A DNA stretch of 64,000 nt, from positions 372,001-436,000 of the forward strand of contig JAJEKV010000034.1 in assembly GCA_021234155.1 (NCBI GenBank), read 5' to 3'. This DNA comes from Isoetes taiwanensis (lineage: Eukaryota > Streptophyta > Lycopodiopsida > Isoetales > Isoetaceae). The notes beneath the pieces were generated by a model. That model was not told the origin of the DNA and made no database searches. It worked only from the letters and a program-made list of their open reading frames with translations. The translations under genes and the position numbers were made by a program. Below are positions 21,842 to 34,649 of the stretch, one piece after another (positions within the stretch are counted from its first letter, which is position 1; the number at the start of each line of letters is the position of its first letter).

Positions 21842-23055
21842 CAGACTATGATCGTTTTGAGGTTCGAGATGGACTCCTGCTCCGTGATGGGCTTCTATAT
21901 GTGCCAGATGGTGCCTCTAGGCTTCGGGTTCTTCAGGCTTGCCATGACTCACCTATGGCCGGACACTTTGGAGTAGCCAAGGCTCTTGAACTTATTAATC
22001 GAGAGTATTGGTGGCCTGGGCTTCGTCGCTCTGTCGAAGCTTTTATTCGATCCTGTGACATCTGTTGTCGAGCGAAGGTTCCAATGCATCTTCCTCATGG
22101 CCTTCTCCAGCCATTGCCGGTACCAGATGGACCTTGGAAGAGCATTTCTATAGACTTTATTCCGGAGCTGCCACTCTCTCGGGGTTATGATGCCATCATG
22201 GTTGTGGTTGATCGTTTCTCTAAGATGGCTCATTTTATTCCCTGCAACATCACCATCACTAGTGAGGGAACATTGGATCTTCTTCTTCGTGAAGTAGTCA
22301 GACTTCATGGCTTGCCCGATACTATCATCAGCAATCGTGGACCGCAGTTCGTCGCAGGTTTTTGGAAGCGGCTTTTAGAGTAATTGCATATTGACCGCTC
22401 ACTAACCTCTGGTCATCATCCAAAAAGTAATGGGCAGGCAGAGCGCACTAATCAGACTCTGGAGCAATATTTAATGTGCTTTATCAGTTATCAGTAGGAT
22501 GATTGGGTCGATTATCTTCCATTAGCTGAGTTCGCTTATAATAACTCAGTACATGCCTCTGGCCAGATTCCATTCTTTCTGAACTTTGGTCAGCATCCTC
22601 GTTGGTCCCTTAGTGTCACTGGCGGTGACTCTGTCAATCCTAGTGCCGAGTCTCGACTTGAGAAACTCTAGGGTCTTCAATCAGATCTTCAGCATCACCT
22701 TCACCGAGCACAGGAACGTTATCGGCACTATGCTGATTTGCATCGCCAGGAAGCTCCTAAATTTCATGTTGGTGACCTTGTCTGGCTTTTTCGTAGGGAC
22801 CTTCCTACCTCACGTCCCTGCAACAAGCTTGACTATCGTCGCCTTGGTCCTTCCTTATCGGATCACGGCTCAAATCAGCAATGTGGCATTCTGGCTCGAG
22901 CTCCCTCCAGCTGTTCGGCTTCATCCAGTATTTCATGTTTCTCTATTGGAGCCCTACATAGTTAACACTTTCCCGGATCGCGTTCCGCCGCCACCACCAG
23001 TAGAAATTGATGATCATGAGGAGTTCGAGGTTCGAGAACAAGCATTTTATACATG
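21842..23055 (+). pseudogene. Ty3/gypsy integrase and C-terminal remnant
   Basis: This continues the host gypsy element after the nested insertion. The zinc-binding HHCC region is visible (HDSPMAGHFGVAKAL, then SCDICCRAK). The catalytic core follows (ISIDFIPELP, VVVDRFSKMAHFIP, then SGHHPKSNGQAERTNQTLE) and last the C-terminal GDLVWL and LHPVFHVSLLEPYI blocks. Stop codons at 22381, 22495 and 22669 and a frameshift near 22860 break it. No chromodomain and no 3' LTR follow; the sequence changes to a LINE fragment by about 23100, so the 3' end has been lost. Confidence 0.85.
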
Positions 23056-23079
23056 AGCTTTCTCATATGCCATTTCCAA

Positions 23080-24260
23080 ATGTGTAAGTTCTTCCACATG
23101 CTCACGTGCTATAGAGGCATCTCAGACCACCAGCAATACGTTTTTGCACTCTTGCTTTCCATTTGTAGTTGCTTGTAAATTCAATATCCAAGTATTTATA
23201 CTGTTTTACCTGCCCTAATGTCTCCCATCAAGCTTTATAGTGGTATGTATCTTCTTTTCAATGATCATGACTTTTTTAGATTTATTCATTGCCATTCTGA
23301 AGGAACTACAAAATCTCTTAAGAGTGTATAGTTGCCTCTGAAGACCCTCTTCTGTCTATGACACTAAAACTACATCATCTGCATACAACAGGATTTGAGT
23401 TTTAATGCAAGTTGTACCCCTTCAACTCCCTCCCGGACTAGCCAGGTTTTTAAGTCATCAACAAAGAGGCCAAAAAGTGTTGGGAACAACGGACATCCTT
23501 GTTTGACACCAATGTTACTGTCAATTTCTCCAGCTCCATGTAACGGGAAAGAGAGCTCAACGAGTACCTTCTCATAAAGTTGAGTTACACCTTGCCTCAG
23601 CCCTACAGAAACATTAGTTGCTCTAGTTTTGCAGCCAACTTGCTTCTTGGGACACAATCAAATGCTTTAGGAAAGTCTACCAAGCAGCAGTATAATGCAT
23701 TGCTCGCTCCTTTTGCCCCTTCTGTTATTACCCTTAATGTCATGAGATGATCAATTGTTGAATGGTCGGGACGAAAACCAGTTTGTCCCTTAGCTCTTAC
23801 TTTTTCAGATTCCACCCATGCACTTAGTTTCTTTTCTAATACTGCTCCAAACAATTTTGACATTATGTTGCTCACTAGAATTGTGTGATAGTTTCTCACA
23901 CAATTCTTATCTCCTACTTTATGTATAGAAACAGTCCGGTTGAGGTACCATTGGTTAGGGAAACTATGCCGTAGAGCACCATTAAAAATTTCTATTATCT
24001 TTTCAATGACTGTGTCTTCACCCCATTTTAGAAGCTCAACAGCTATGCCAAGAGAGTCACTAGCCTTCCCATTGCTCATATATCTCAGAGATTTCACGAT
24101 GTCATCAGCTATAAAAATCTCTACTATTTCACTATTAATATGTGGCATAGGTTCGCTTCTTGGCACATTTCAAAGTTCCTTTGCATAGGCCCTAAACCTC
24201 CAAAATTGTTTCGGATTTGTTTTCAATTCCTCCAATAGTTGATCTCACCAAGCAATTTCC
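23080..24260 (-). pseudogene. Decayed LINE reverse transcriptase
   Basis: On the - strand, fragments of a non-LTR RT occur in order across shifted frames. They are SNGKASDSLGIAVELLKWG, RTVSIHKVGDK-RNYHTI, KGQTGFRPDHSTIDHLMTLR, ALYCCLVDFPKAFDCV, GVKQGCPLFPTLFGLFVDDL, and near 23375 LLYADDVVLVS with the catalytic YADD. A further block (KYLDIEFTSNYKWKARV) follows near 23200. At least two frame breaks are present. The fragment lies between the 3' end of the gypsy element and the CDKG duplicate. Confidence 0.8.
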
Positions 24261-24300
24261 CAGGTAGCTTTCTTTCTTTTGGTCAGTTTCTTGAAAAGCC

Positions 24301-24905
24301 ATGGAGGCTCAACGATGAGGGGTCAAGAATGGGATTTAAGATAGTGACAGATATTTGTCTTTGAATAGAGAAATAGATTGAGATCAAGGAGCCTAGGGAT
24401 AGGAAACACATTGAAAGTTTAGAATCCTCAAGTCGACGCCAACAGTTTCAAATCCCTACTTCCAGACCAGGTTTCGTAATGGATATGTTCTCTAAACCAT
24501 TGTCTCCCCATCAAGCCAAGGCAGTGGACATCAGACCCAATATCCAACTGTTGTGCTCTTACACAAGAATTTAGATAGAGAACCTAGTAAACTTTCAAGT
24601 AGAAGCAAGTCAGAGGATGGCAATGGGAGGCATGGTAGTTCCAATTCTGTATAAAAGAAGAAAAAGAAATATTTTCCAAAAGTCTGGGACCTTGATGGCA
24701 AAGAAACATGTCAGAAGTCGTCAAAAGTATTAGAATCACCTAGACTTGGGGCCAAGGCACATGCATTCTAATAGCACTTCTGCCAAGCCAAGTCTAAGAT
24801 CCCCCTCACCTCAACCTCCTTTAGCTCCAGAGCCTAGTTCCCTAGCTAGGAGTGCACCTTTTGAATCTGATGAAAGAGAAGTGCAGTCAACAACAATGAT
24901 GTTTC
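24301..24905 (+). pseudogene. Partial duplicate of CDKG exon 1, disabled
   Basis: The sequence parallels the intact CDKG exon 1 (25773-26380) from its ATG. It opens ATGGAGGCTCAACGA and then meets TGA where the intact gene has CGA, so it stops at codon 6. Further stops, small indels and many C-to-T or G-to-A changes follow. Similarity fades after 'gaaagagaagtgcag' (about 24893), well before the kinase domain. The pair is a tandem duplication in direct orientation about 1.47 kb apart. Without introns in this part, a DNA duplication cannot be told from a retrocopy, but the lack of any poly-A tail and the ending within exon 1 favour a segmental duplication. Confidence 0.85.
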
Positions 24906-25049
24906 TCGTCAATGTTTCTACCTTGAGAGACGTGATTAAACTGGCCATGCCTAGTAAAAACCAGTTGACTTTTGATGTTTTTCCATTATCTTACTTGGAA
25001 CTTTTAAGGATTGGCAAGATGATCTGGATGGTTTTTGAAGGGGATTAAA

Positions 25050-25772
25050 TTGCTTACCAAAATATTTCTACTATCTGATTAAAGTTTAATCGTGAAAGCA
25101 CCGTTCCATGCCTAGTTTCAGGTGTTGCCAATCTAGAACTCAGTGTTAATGTGAAGAACATACCCAGGCCTTTGTTAAACGGTTAGAGTCAGATAGAAAC
25201 TAAGGGCGGTTTCCCATTGGCGTAAAACCTCCAGGTTTTTTGCAGGGCAGAAGAAAACATCCCGTGTTCCTCATGTTGAAGTTTTCTCCTTCTATTTCTG
25301 AATGCCCAGGTCTACACCTCTCCTTGTCTTCTTTTGTCTTCTTGTAGGTCTAAATAACTTGCTACATAACAAGAACAGAGGATGAGGTTTGAGATTCATG
25401 GGAAGGGAGAAAATTTGGGCTCGAGGTAGTCACCACAACCTTGAAATTTCGGGTTTCATGTGGGAAGCTCGAATTGGCACATCTTCGCAAATAATATGCC
25501 CGAGCATTTTCCCTCATCTCGTTGCCGGTATTGTTTTCGTATCGCCAGTATTGTTTTTCGCTTCAGAATACGACTCAACTAAACGTAGTACGTGAACGAA
25601 GGGAAGGCCATAGCCGAGCATCAAAGCTTGCCTTACCTTACCAATCATGAAATGTTAGGGGAAGCGCAGACGTCCATGGCTGCTAATCGGCATCACTTAT
25701 CTTTTCGCTTTTCGGCTCCAAATTTTCTTTCCGACAGAGAACATAGTTTGGATCAGGACCTAGATTAGAGCC
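25050..25772 (+). promoter_or_regulatory. Upstream region of CDKG (leader and promoter not resolved)
   Basis: There is no convincing gene here. The 5' leader of CDKG presumably lies in its 3' half. No unambiguous TATA box or start site can be placed by eye. Confidence 0.35.
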
Positions 25773-28612
25773 ATGGAGGCAAAACGACGAGGGGGCAGGG
25801 ATGGGATTCGAGACAGTGACAGATATTCGTCTTTGAATAGAGAAAGGGATCGAGATGGAGATGGAGACTGCATTAGGGATAAGGAACGCAAGGATGGTTT
25901 AAAATCCTCCAGTCGATGCCAACAGTTTGAAATCCCTTCTTCCCGACCAGGTTCTGCAATGGGTATGTTCTCTGAACCATTGTCACATTCCTCCCCATCA
26001 AGTCAAGGCAGTGGAGATCATACCCAAAATCCAACTGTTGTGCTATTACACAGGAATTTAGATAAAGAACCTGGTGAACTTTCAAGTGGAAGCAAGTCAG
26101 ATGATGGCAATGGGAGGCATGGTAGTTCCAGTCCGGTACGGAAGAGGAAAAGGAAATATTCCCCAATCGTCTGGGACCTTGATGACAAAGAAGCATGCCA
26201 GAAGTCATCAAAAGCATCAGAGTCATCTAAACTTGGTTCAAGGCAAATGTTTTGTGATAGCACTTCTGCCAAGCCATGTCTGAGATCCCCCTCACCTCAA
26301 CCTCCTTTGGCTCCTGAGCCTAGTTCCCCAGCTAGGATTACACCTTTTGAATCTGCTGAAAGAGAAGTGCAGGCAACGAAAGCGATGTCTCCCATGCAGG
26401 AGGATATTGAAGAACTTGGGCAGCTGGATACTTTTCAAAGGCTTGGGGAGGAGGAGGTTGATGATCCAACCGTGCCAGTGACAATAGCAGCATCTCGGTG
26501 GTCAGTGGCAGAGGAAGTGGCTCATTCCCCTTCACCAGTAAAGTTACCACCAATGCCTCAGCATTGTGTTAGCATGGATAGTAGGGACATTGCTACCCCT
26601 TCAGATGATGAATCACAGGATGTCAGTATGCAGAGCGCAAGCACATCACCTGAACCTGGTGAGTTCGTGGAGGTGAAAGATGCAAGTGGAAATGATGCAA
26701 GCGGTGTCAAGCCAGATGACAATGATATCCGAGAAGATGAGCAGTATGAACAAGACCTGAATAAAAGAGAGCTTATAGACCTTGAAGAAAATGATGAAGA
26801 AGAAGAACAACCTGAATTAAACTTAGAATGTGAAGAAGGACCATGCACACCGCCGCAAGCTCAGCAACGTTCCATTGATATGTTGAAAGGTTGTAGAAGC
26901 GTGGATGAATATGAAAGATTGAATAAAATTGATGAAGGTACCTATGGGGTAGTTTATAGGGCACGAAACAAAAAGACAGGGGAAATTGTGGCATTAAAGA
27001 AAGTGAAAATGGAGAAAGAAAGAGAGGGCTTTCCAATGACATCATTGCGGGAAATCAATGTTCTTCTATCATTCCACCATCCTTCTGTTGTGGATGTGAA
27101 GGAAGTTGTAGTTGGTAGCAGTCTAGACAGCATCTTCATGGTCATGGAGTATATGGAACATGATCTGAAGGGGCTTATGGAAAGCATGAAGCACCCTTTT
27201 AGTCAAAGCGAAGTCAAATGCCTAATGCTTCAGTTATTTGAGGGCGTAAAGTATCTCCATGACAATTGGGTGCTTCACAGGTACAAAATTTTATAGCAGC
27301 TCATATGTTTGCTTTTCTTATTTAGTCATTACAATGTCCGTTGACTTTTTGAGCGGTCGGCAGAGATTTAAAGACTTCCAACCTGCTCTTAAACAATAGA
27401 GGAGAACTAAAGATGTGTGATTTTGGATTGGCTCGTCAATATGGTAGTCCACTCAAGACATACAGTAGAACTGTTGTTACACTTTGGTACAGGTAAGAAG
27501 TGGCCTCAGCTGAAGAAATATCCCTTCCTTCTCTATGTAGCTTCTGGATCTAATAACTATATGATGACAGAGCGCCCGAATTACTGCTTGGGGCAAGGAA
27601 GTATTCCACCGCAATTGATATGTGGTCCCTAGGTTGTATAATGGCAGAATTTCTAAGTAAGGAACCACTTTTTAATGGGAAATCAGAAATAGAACAAATT
27701 GACAAGGTGAGTTAATCCTTTAGCCATGTACTGTGCAAAGAAGCTTAATTCATAGAATAAATGATGTTGACAGATCTTCAGAACCTTGGGGACTCCAAAC
27801 GAAAAAATATGGCCGGATTATGTTAATCTCCCTGGAGTCAAAATCAATTTTGTGAGACAGCCGTAAGCAGCCCATCATTTTTCTTTTATCTCAATCAGCT
27901 AATTGATATATAAGATATTAAAGATAAGTTTTTGCTTTGCAGATACAACAGGCTGAGAGAAAAATTCCCACCAACATCCTTTTCTGGAAGACCCACGCTC
28001 TCTGAAAGTGGATTTGACCTTCTTAACCGCCTTCTAACTTATGACCCACTGAAAGTGAGTTTCTCTATCTTTATCAACATGTTAAAAGAATATAAAATAA
28101 CCCCCTTTCAATTTATGGACACTAGCTCAGGTTGTGCCATGATCTTGTTTGCTATTAAATGGGCAGATATTACTTGATATCTATGAACAATTATAAGCAT
28201 CAGTTATTGTAGCCAAAATTTTGTCTAACAACAATGTGCCTTTTGAAGATGTTGTAATGCTTGCGTTATTGGTAAGCAACCTTATTGTCAATTACTGATG
28301 TGACTGTAACGGGCTTGCAGCGAATAACAGTCGAAGAAGCTTTGAAGCATGATTGGTTCCTAGAGGTGCCATTACCAAAAATGAAGGAGCTCATGCCAAC
28401 CTTCCCAGTTCGCAGTGAACATGACAGGTAGATACTGCTATTTTTCTTATCTTTGCAATGCCTGTCCTATTTTTATGCACGTCTTCTTTTCTTTTACCTT
28501 ATGTATCAGGCGTTTAAGGAGGCTAATGAAGAGTCCAGATCCTTTAGAGGAACAAAGGAAACGAGAGCTTTGTCAGGGTAGTGAGGTGGGCACAGGTCTT
28601 CTTTTTGGTTGA
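25773..28612 (+). CDS. CDKG: Cyclin-dependent kinase G (CDK11/PITSLRE-type)
   Basis: Seven exons join in frame: 25773-27280, 27364-27492, 27571-27706, 27774-27862, 27943-28054, 28321-28427 and 28510-28612. All introns are GT-AG, and the product is 727 residues. The N-terminal half (1-379) is low-complexity, rich in Arg/Asp, Ser/Pro and, before the kinase, Glu/Asp. The kinase domain spans about 380-671. It has a DEGTYG Gly-loop (387-392), Lys409 in VALKK, cyclin-binding helix PMTSLRE (421-427; PLTSLRE or PITSLRE is usual), HRDLKTSN with Asp504, DFG at 522-524, and an activation segment [19 protein letters not shown]. The C-terminus has MKSPDPLEE and ends GLLFG, as in plant CDKGs. Plant CDKGs pair with cyclin L and act in splicing control and meiotic pairing (family knowledge). 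A disabled duplicate of exon 1 lies upstream. Confidence 0.95.
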
Positions 28613-30285
28613 CTCAAATGCTACGTGGGGCTGCTGACAACACCACCGTAATATTTCTGATCCAGGTACTAGTAGAGTAAAACAGTAAAATACATTATAA
28701 AATTAAAGGCAAGTGCCACATGTACCATGTAGCAAAATCAACCAAATACTTTTGCATATCCTACTAGCATTTTGACAAATCCAGAGACCATGCATGAGCA
28801 CAATGCCTTGGCATCCAAGCTCTGTTCATGGTTTAGGATTATTTTACCTGATTAAAAATGACAGCCATGCTTTCTCATCGTCATTTACAGATTTTGTTTT
28901 TTTTTTGGGTACCCAAAGAAGCCCATTATGTATTCTATATGCATGTCAAATTCCAGATCACAAAAGAGGCATTGGCCTTTAAGTTGGACTTGGCTTTTAT
29001 TTAAGCCTTACCTAAGCTCTGGGAAAGTCCTCTGAAGGACATATCTATAAAACCATATGCTAAGTTTGCAAACAGTTACACAATGGTAGCTATAGGTGCA
29101 AACCAAACGTTTCAATCAGTAGTGGTAATCGATGCTGCACATGCCACAAGGGGACTTTTTGTTCCTGAACGCACATATTTGACACCAATGCATATGCTTC
29201 ATGTCTCCATATTCCCACAAAGACTACATGAGTGAATAAATCGATATGCATTTTAAGTTTTATCTAACCTGTCAATGGCACGAGGGAATAAACAGATATG
29301 CAAACTAAGTTTTATCTAAGCTGTCAAAGTCATGGGAAGGGCATTCTGAGTTTGCACATTGCTCAGAGGTAGTTTTGGCTATGGCGTGACATCTCAATGA
29401 GGTCCATATCTAAGTAACGTTCTATCTAGAGTTGTATTTTTATTGAAATTAGAAAATGGCAGAATATTTCAAAAAGGACCATTCATTTAATCCATAAGCT
29501 ATCAGCAGCACTAAGAAAATAGAATCAAAGTGAATCTTCTAAGTCAGGCCTACTGATCTAATATTGCAACAACTTGTTTCTTATCACTATACAAATGTGG
29601 TGGTCATTTTTTGGTATCTGTGTTTATTGCTTATGTATGTAGACATGCAAGCTATGTTTTATGTGGTCGCACAAAAGAATAAAGTTTAGTAGGCCACCAT
29701 GTTGTTCAGGTGATAGCTATTGCAAATTGGTATAATCCATCCTGTATGTTAACTCCGGAAATGTCTTTTGGTCATGCCTTTGCAAAAAACTAAGACATCA
29801 ATTTGTGCTTTTACATTTGATTTCATTCTTTTACATATTGTGACTTATTCAATTCCATGTTGTGCTTCCACTCCTTTTTTTTAATGGTTCCTATTGTACT
29901 CTTCATGGTTTATATTCTGCACTTCACCCTCCATGTCCAACAGTATGCATATGCAGATAGGTTATTTTCTATTGACATGTTTCTTGAAGATGATGTTTTG
30001 TTCCCCATGTTTACATAAGGGTCATATAAACATCCATCTAGGATGCATTTCAAATTTAGAAATGTTACCCTTAATCTTACCAAGAAGTTTTGAGTGATCA
30101 TATCATGTAACTTTCCTTTAAATAAACTTGGCAACACAAGCATTTTATTACTTTCATGGCTGTTGATGAAGGAAACGTTGATAACATGCACATATGATTA
30201 GATAAATCAAGAATCCATTTTACATTGATTGCAACTGTGTCACTAAACAAAATCACCAATCAACATTGCACCCTTGGTAGCTACC
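28613..30285. other. Region downstream of CDKG, no gene seen
   Basis: The 3' untranslated region of CDKG presumably occupies the first few hundred bases. The rest is AT-rich and without a recognisable gene. Confidence 0.35.
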
Positions 30286-30287
30286 AG

Positions 30288-30482
30288 GTCCAAAATCTTA
30301 CCTTAGTAGCAAAAAGGGCTTTGTTGTTTCAATCAATCTTCAGAATCACCATCCAAAATCTTACCTTTTCGGCAAAAAGGTCATTATTATTTCTATTGTT
30401 TCTATCGATTTTCAAAACCAGCGTCCAAAATCTTACCTTTTCGGCAAAAAAGACCATTATTATTTCTATCTATCATCAGAGT
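30288..30482 (+). repeat. Three imperfect tandem repeats of about 65-70 bp
   Basis: CCAAAATCTTACCTT followed by GGCAAAAAGG or a variant starts at about 30290, 30353 and 30425. The copies are separated by similar T-rich spacers. Confidence 0.65.
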
Positions 30483-30886
30483 GTGCACTTGCACATGCAA
30501 ACTAGGCTTCCTAACGTGGCAAATGCTAGCATTGCAATTTGTAAGATAATCCTAGATAGAAGAAGTCCAGCATTTGCAAAGTCGTTACAATAATGTTGAC
30601 ATTCACAAAGAAGATCTTTTTTGAAGGATTACATGTATATGCCAAGTGATATCAAACACCTACATAACATAAATGTTTATGTAGGAATAACCATTAGCTA
30701 TCTCGCTAAAGGATTACAAACGAGATAAAAATGTTTCTGGCCGTAGGACACCCACTCCTCCTATTCAAATGTTGCAAGGTACTGCCCATATTTTGTTTTT
30801 AGAGACAGTCATAAACTAAAAGGATGTATTCGCGAGAAAACACCAATTTCCTCCACTTCTTCCATATCAACCATACTATCCACCCT

Positions 30887-31210
30887 TTACACAAGTTCAC
30901 TGCAAAATTTATTCTTAGATTTCCATGATGTTGGATATAAGCCTAACAACATCTCCCTCCCTGACAAAGATGCCTCGGGTACATTTCTGAATTTATTCCA
31001 CATTGAACAAATTTCCCCGCATTGGATGAAGCAATGCTCAATTGTCTCCTCCGCTTGGCCGCATATTGAACAAATGAGATATATCATGCATGAACTTGCT
31101 TGCTAAAGTATTCCCTTGACCACTTTGTGAAGAACCTGCCACAACAATGTGGATATCTTTGGTGGCAAGTGACCCTTCTAGATCCATTCCCATACCTGAA
31201 CCACTTGATC
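30887..31210 (-). pseudogene. LINE zinc-binding (zf-RVT) remnant
   Basis: On the - strand two overlapping frames together give PPKISTLLWRVLHKV, then CSICGQAEETIEHCFIQC. This is the Cys-His pattern of the zf-RVT domain at the C-terminus of plant L1-type LINE polyproteins. The upstream RT is not present, so it is a short 5'-truncated fragment with a frameshift. Confidence 0.65.
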
Positions 31211-31910
31211 TTCTTCTAAAGTTATACCCCATTGCACATTCACGAAGAAGGAGGAAAATCTGATATTTTCAAAGATCATTATAGTGATCTCTATGATATA
31301 GTGATTATAGTGATTGGAAGTCCAAGATGAACTCTGGCTACAATAAATGACGTATCGAAATACACATGCATACCCGCAGTAAAAGACGAGACATTAAAAG
31401 AAGTTTGTATGCATGATACCAAGAAATTTAATAGTCAAAAGTTCAACCATACTTTACGCGACATTCAAAGTTTTGAATTTAGCATTCTCTACCTTCGGTT
31501 TATAATGGGAATACCTGTGCTAAATTCTCTATAGGGATTCTTAGGAAAAATTGGAACGATGGTGAATGGTTCTTGGCGCTCCACCTGCGCCTGCGGCTAG
31601 GGCGGCAACAGTGGGAGGAGGCCGCCCTCTTTCCCCTCTGACTGACACTGCTACAGCCATCCTTGCAGATTAAAATTCGCAATTTGATGCTAGTGGGATT
31701 TGCCGGTGTCCAGGATTTCTTTTCTTAGGAGAATTTGCAGATTATGATTCTGAAGCAGCTTCAAGGCGGTCTTTCTGGTTCGGGCTGGTAAGCCACTAAT
31801 GTGGCCTTTTGCTCTCAGTCTTTTTAAAAGAATGATGATTTTGTTTAAGCAAATCACACCGAAAGGGCGTGGAGCCTTATAAGGTGGAGCAGATCTAAGC
31901 AGGAAAGAAA

Positions 31911-32016
31911 GCAGTTTTGGGACTTCTTAGGCAGTCTTCTTAGATGGATCCTCTGCTCATATGGCAGTTTCGGGACTTCTTAGGCAGTCTTCTTAGATGG
32001 ATCCTCTGCTCAAATG
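31911..32016 (+). repeat. 53-bp tandem duplication
   Basis: Units beginning gcagttttgggacttcttag (31911) and gcagtttcgggacttcttag (31964) are nearly identical. Confidence 0.85.
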
Positions 32017-32242
32017 GTTTTCTTCCCCTGCTCTTGCTCTTTCTTGCTAGCAGAAAGATTTAGGGATGTTTTCTTGGAAAGAGCCAGAGTAGGTTCTTGA
32101 TCACAATTTTATAGTCTTAAAATAGAATGTCAGATTGTTTGAAATTGCCGAGCTAGGGATCTGATGGTGTCCAGGAAGATGCTTCCATATCAAGACTAGA
32201 TATCATGAGCCAAACTTTAGAGGGGAGTTTTGGTGGCTGGGC

Positions 32243-32304
32243 TGTGTATCTAGCTTGTTGCAGGTTGGCTGACTGTGTATCTAGCTTGTTGCAGGTTGGC
32301 TGAC
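32243..32304 (+). repeat. 31-bp tandem duplication
   Basis: tgtgtatctagcttgttgca and the following 11 bases occur at 32243 and again at 32274. Confidence 0.85.
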
Positions 32305-33617
32305 TGGCACTTCCTGACAATGCAGCATCTCCTTTCAACCTCACATTTGGTAGTACAATTGCAGAATTGGATCATAATTCGAAGCATATTAGTTTCCCTG
32401 AGCAGTGCGGGAGATTGTTCTCTTTTCTCTTCATTTCTAATTTTGCAAGAGGTTTCTTGGAGCATTCAAGATTTGTGTACAGCTTGTGGAAGATGTGGAT
32501 TTGTCTCCTATAGTATTCTATTTAATCAAGAAGATGTTGATACTGTAGTATTAGTTAGATAGAAGAAGAGGTTGAGAGAGACTACAGCTGCAGTGATTAA
32601 GATCCGTGAGGGATCCTTTGTACTTAATTCATATTTGATCCATGAGGGATCTTTGTATTATAATTCTTTCAATCTGATCAATACAAAAAGTTCTTACCTT
32701 AAAAAAAAAAACTCTAGAGGAATCTTTGAGAACCCCAAAAAGTTCTTACCTTCCAAAAAAAAAAAAAAAAAAAAAACTCTAGAGGAATCTTTGAGAACCC
32801 TATGTCACAGACTTTACCCTTTTGTATTGCTCTTATTTTTAGCTTCACTTCTCAAATTTGTTTTGGCACTGTGAAGTTGTTGAAACTTTTGCTATCTACC
32901 AAGATAGCCATCCTGGCCTCCAATACTAGTAATTACAATAATCACACTGGATGGGCTATCATTGTTATCATGTCTCGATTTTGGCATGAAACTTCTCATC
33001 CCCATTCTCTTCTTCCTTGCTGGTACATCAATCAAACATATCAAATTTGGCGATTCCAGAGTCGAGCAGTTGTGAGGTTGGTGACCTGCTTTCATGTAGA
33101 TGAACATAACTTCTTTTCGTGTGCACCCTTCAATGCATTGCTTTCGCTACGGCTCCGGTGGGTAACCAGGCCACTGCCCATAAGGCTCATTCTTCAACAG
33201 GCACGACAGGAAAAATTCAACTTAGGAAATCAAACAAATATTATCTTCCTAGCTATGACATGCTAGCATATTACTTTTCCTATTCCTCAAAGTAACTTAT
33301 TTCATAAGGCGGAGAGATGTATAGCTTGATAGCAATGGAGGTTGAGAATGAAATTTTCTTGAAAACATTGAACAACGACAAGGAGGTAGATTACCTTCTC
33401 TCTTCTCAAATACTTCGAATAAGCATGTGTAAGCCAAAAGACGTGCAAGAATGCATATCTGAAAATAACAAGTAGGGCATGTAAGTACAATACCTTAATA
33501 CTATAACCTCGTTCTCTTTTGGTATAAGTTTATACCATCCTGAGGCTAAAGAAGTTCTTTTATGTGCAGGACATCGTGGATATTTTGGCATCTGTTATTC
33601 TTTGAGATGAAAAGGTC

Positions 33618-33905
33618 ATGGTAAAAAGCATGTGGTACCCACGTGCTAAGGAGGATTCAAACAAGGAGAATGAGATAGAAGAAGAAGAAGTTGAGGAAGA
33701 AGTGGTCTTGCCTTCTAAAATGAAATCTGCAGCTTCTAAAGCACGAGCAACTAAGAAACAGAGGATAACAAAGGCACTTATTATTGAGGAATCGACAGTA
33801 GCGCTACAGAAGGTACTTGGTGCTGACATAGCGCTAAGAGCTGCAACAAATCTAAACACAATTAAGAGGCCTCCCAAGAACGAGAATGGCATTAGACTGC
33901 TTTAA
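33618..33905 (+). other. Open frame of 95 codons, unidentified
   Basis: The frame has an acidic stretch (NEIEEEEVEEEVVLPSKMKS) followed by a basic one (KARATKKQRITKA), a composition seen in real nuclear proteins. No start context, partner exon or domain supports a gene. Frames with similar charge appear near 34442-34642. It may be a remnant of a transposon-borne or host gene. Confidence 0.25.
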
Positions 33906-34649
33906 GTCAGAAAGCTCGATGCTGCACATGTGGCAATCCTAAAGCAGAGAATGAGGAGAAATTCACATGTCCATGTGTCCCCGCTTGTGGTAATGGTGAG
34001 AAGATTATAGATTCAATGACTATTAAAGTATAAAAAAGCTATTTTTGAAGATTATGCCTACTATGTTCTAGATGGCACCCACGACTACAAGGCAGGGAAA
34101 GAACTCTCAAAAGAAGAAAGCAAGAATGAGGTGTGGCGAAGTGTAGAAGTCCATATATATGTAGGTTTGACTGATGAAGAGGCTAAAGTCGTTGCAGTGA
34201 GTCACAACTTAGACAACAACTTCAGGTTAAAGATGAGCCTAATAGATAAAATCTGATTTATGCACAGAGAATATATTGAATTCAAGAACCAAACGTGGTG
34301 ACAATTTCAAAAAGCAAAAATATGCTACAACAACTTTGCGAGGTTTGTATCGCAGAATGTTGCCCGAGCTACCGATAAGAAGCCCATATGACCGTGAAGC
34401 AGTAGGATAATTACTTCTAGCTTGCTTTTTGAGATGGCCATGTGCCTCCCATCACAGGGAGGCAAGATGATGAGTTTGACTCTGTTGACCTTGAACCAGT
34501 TGAAGAAGAGACTGCAAAGAAACCCACAGAAATTGCCGTGCAAGCAGAAATAGGAGTCTCAGGCCAGGTGGTCTCTCAAAAAGTGGGACAAAAAGGAGAT
34601 GAGAGTCATGTTGACCGGGAAGAGCCACCACCTAAGGTATAAATTTATA

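Larger units (their letters stand above)
31250..33600. other. Gene-free stretch with local tandem duplications
   Basis: No gene was recognised. It holds a 53-bp direct duplication (31911-32016), a 31-bp direct duplication (32243-32304) and a duplicated block around two A-tracts (32700-32800). The phrases around 32600-32700 (aatctgatcaatacaaaaag) resemble the 3' parts of plant LTR transcripts, but no LTR pair was found. Confidence 0.4.
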
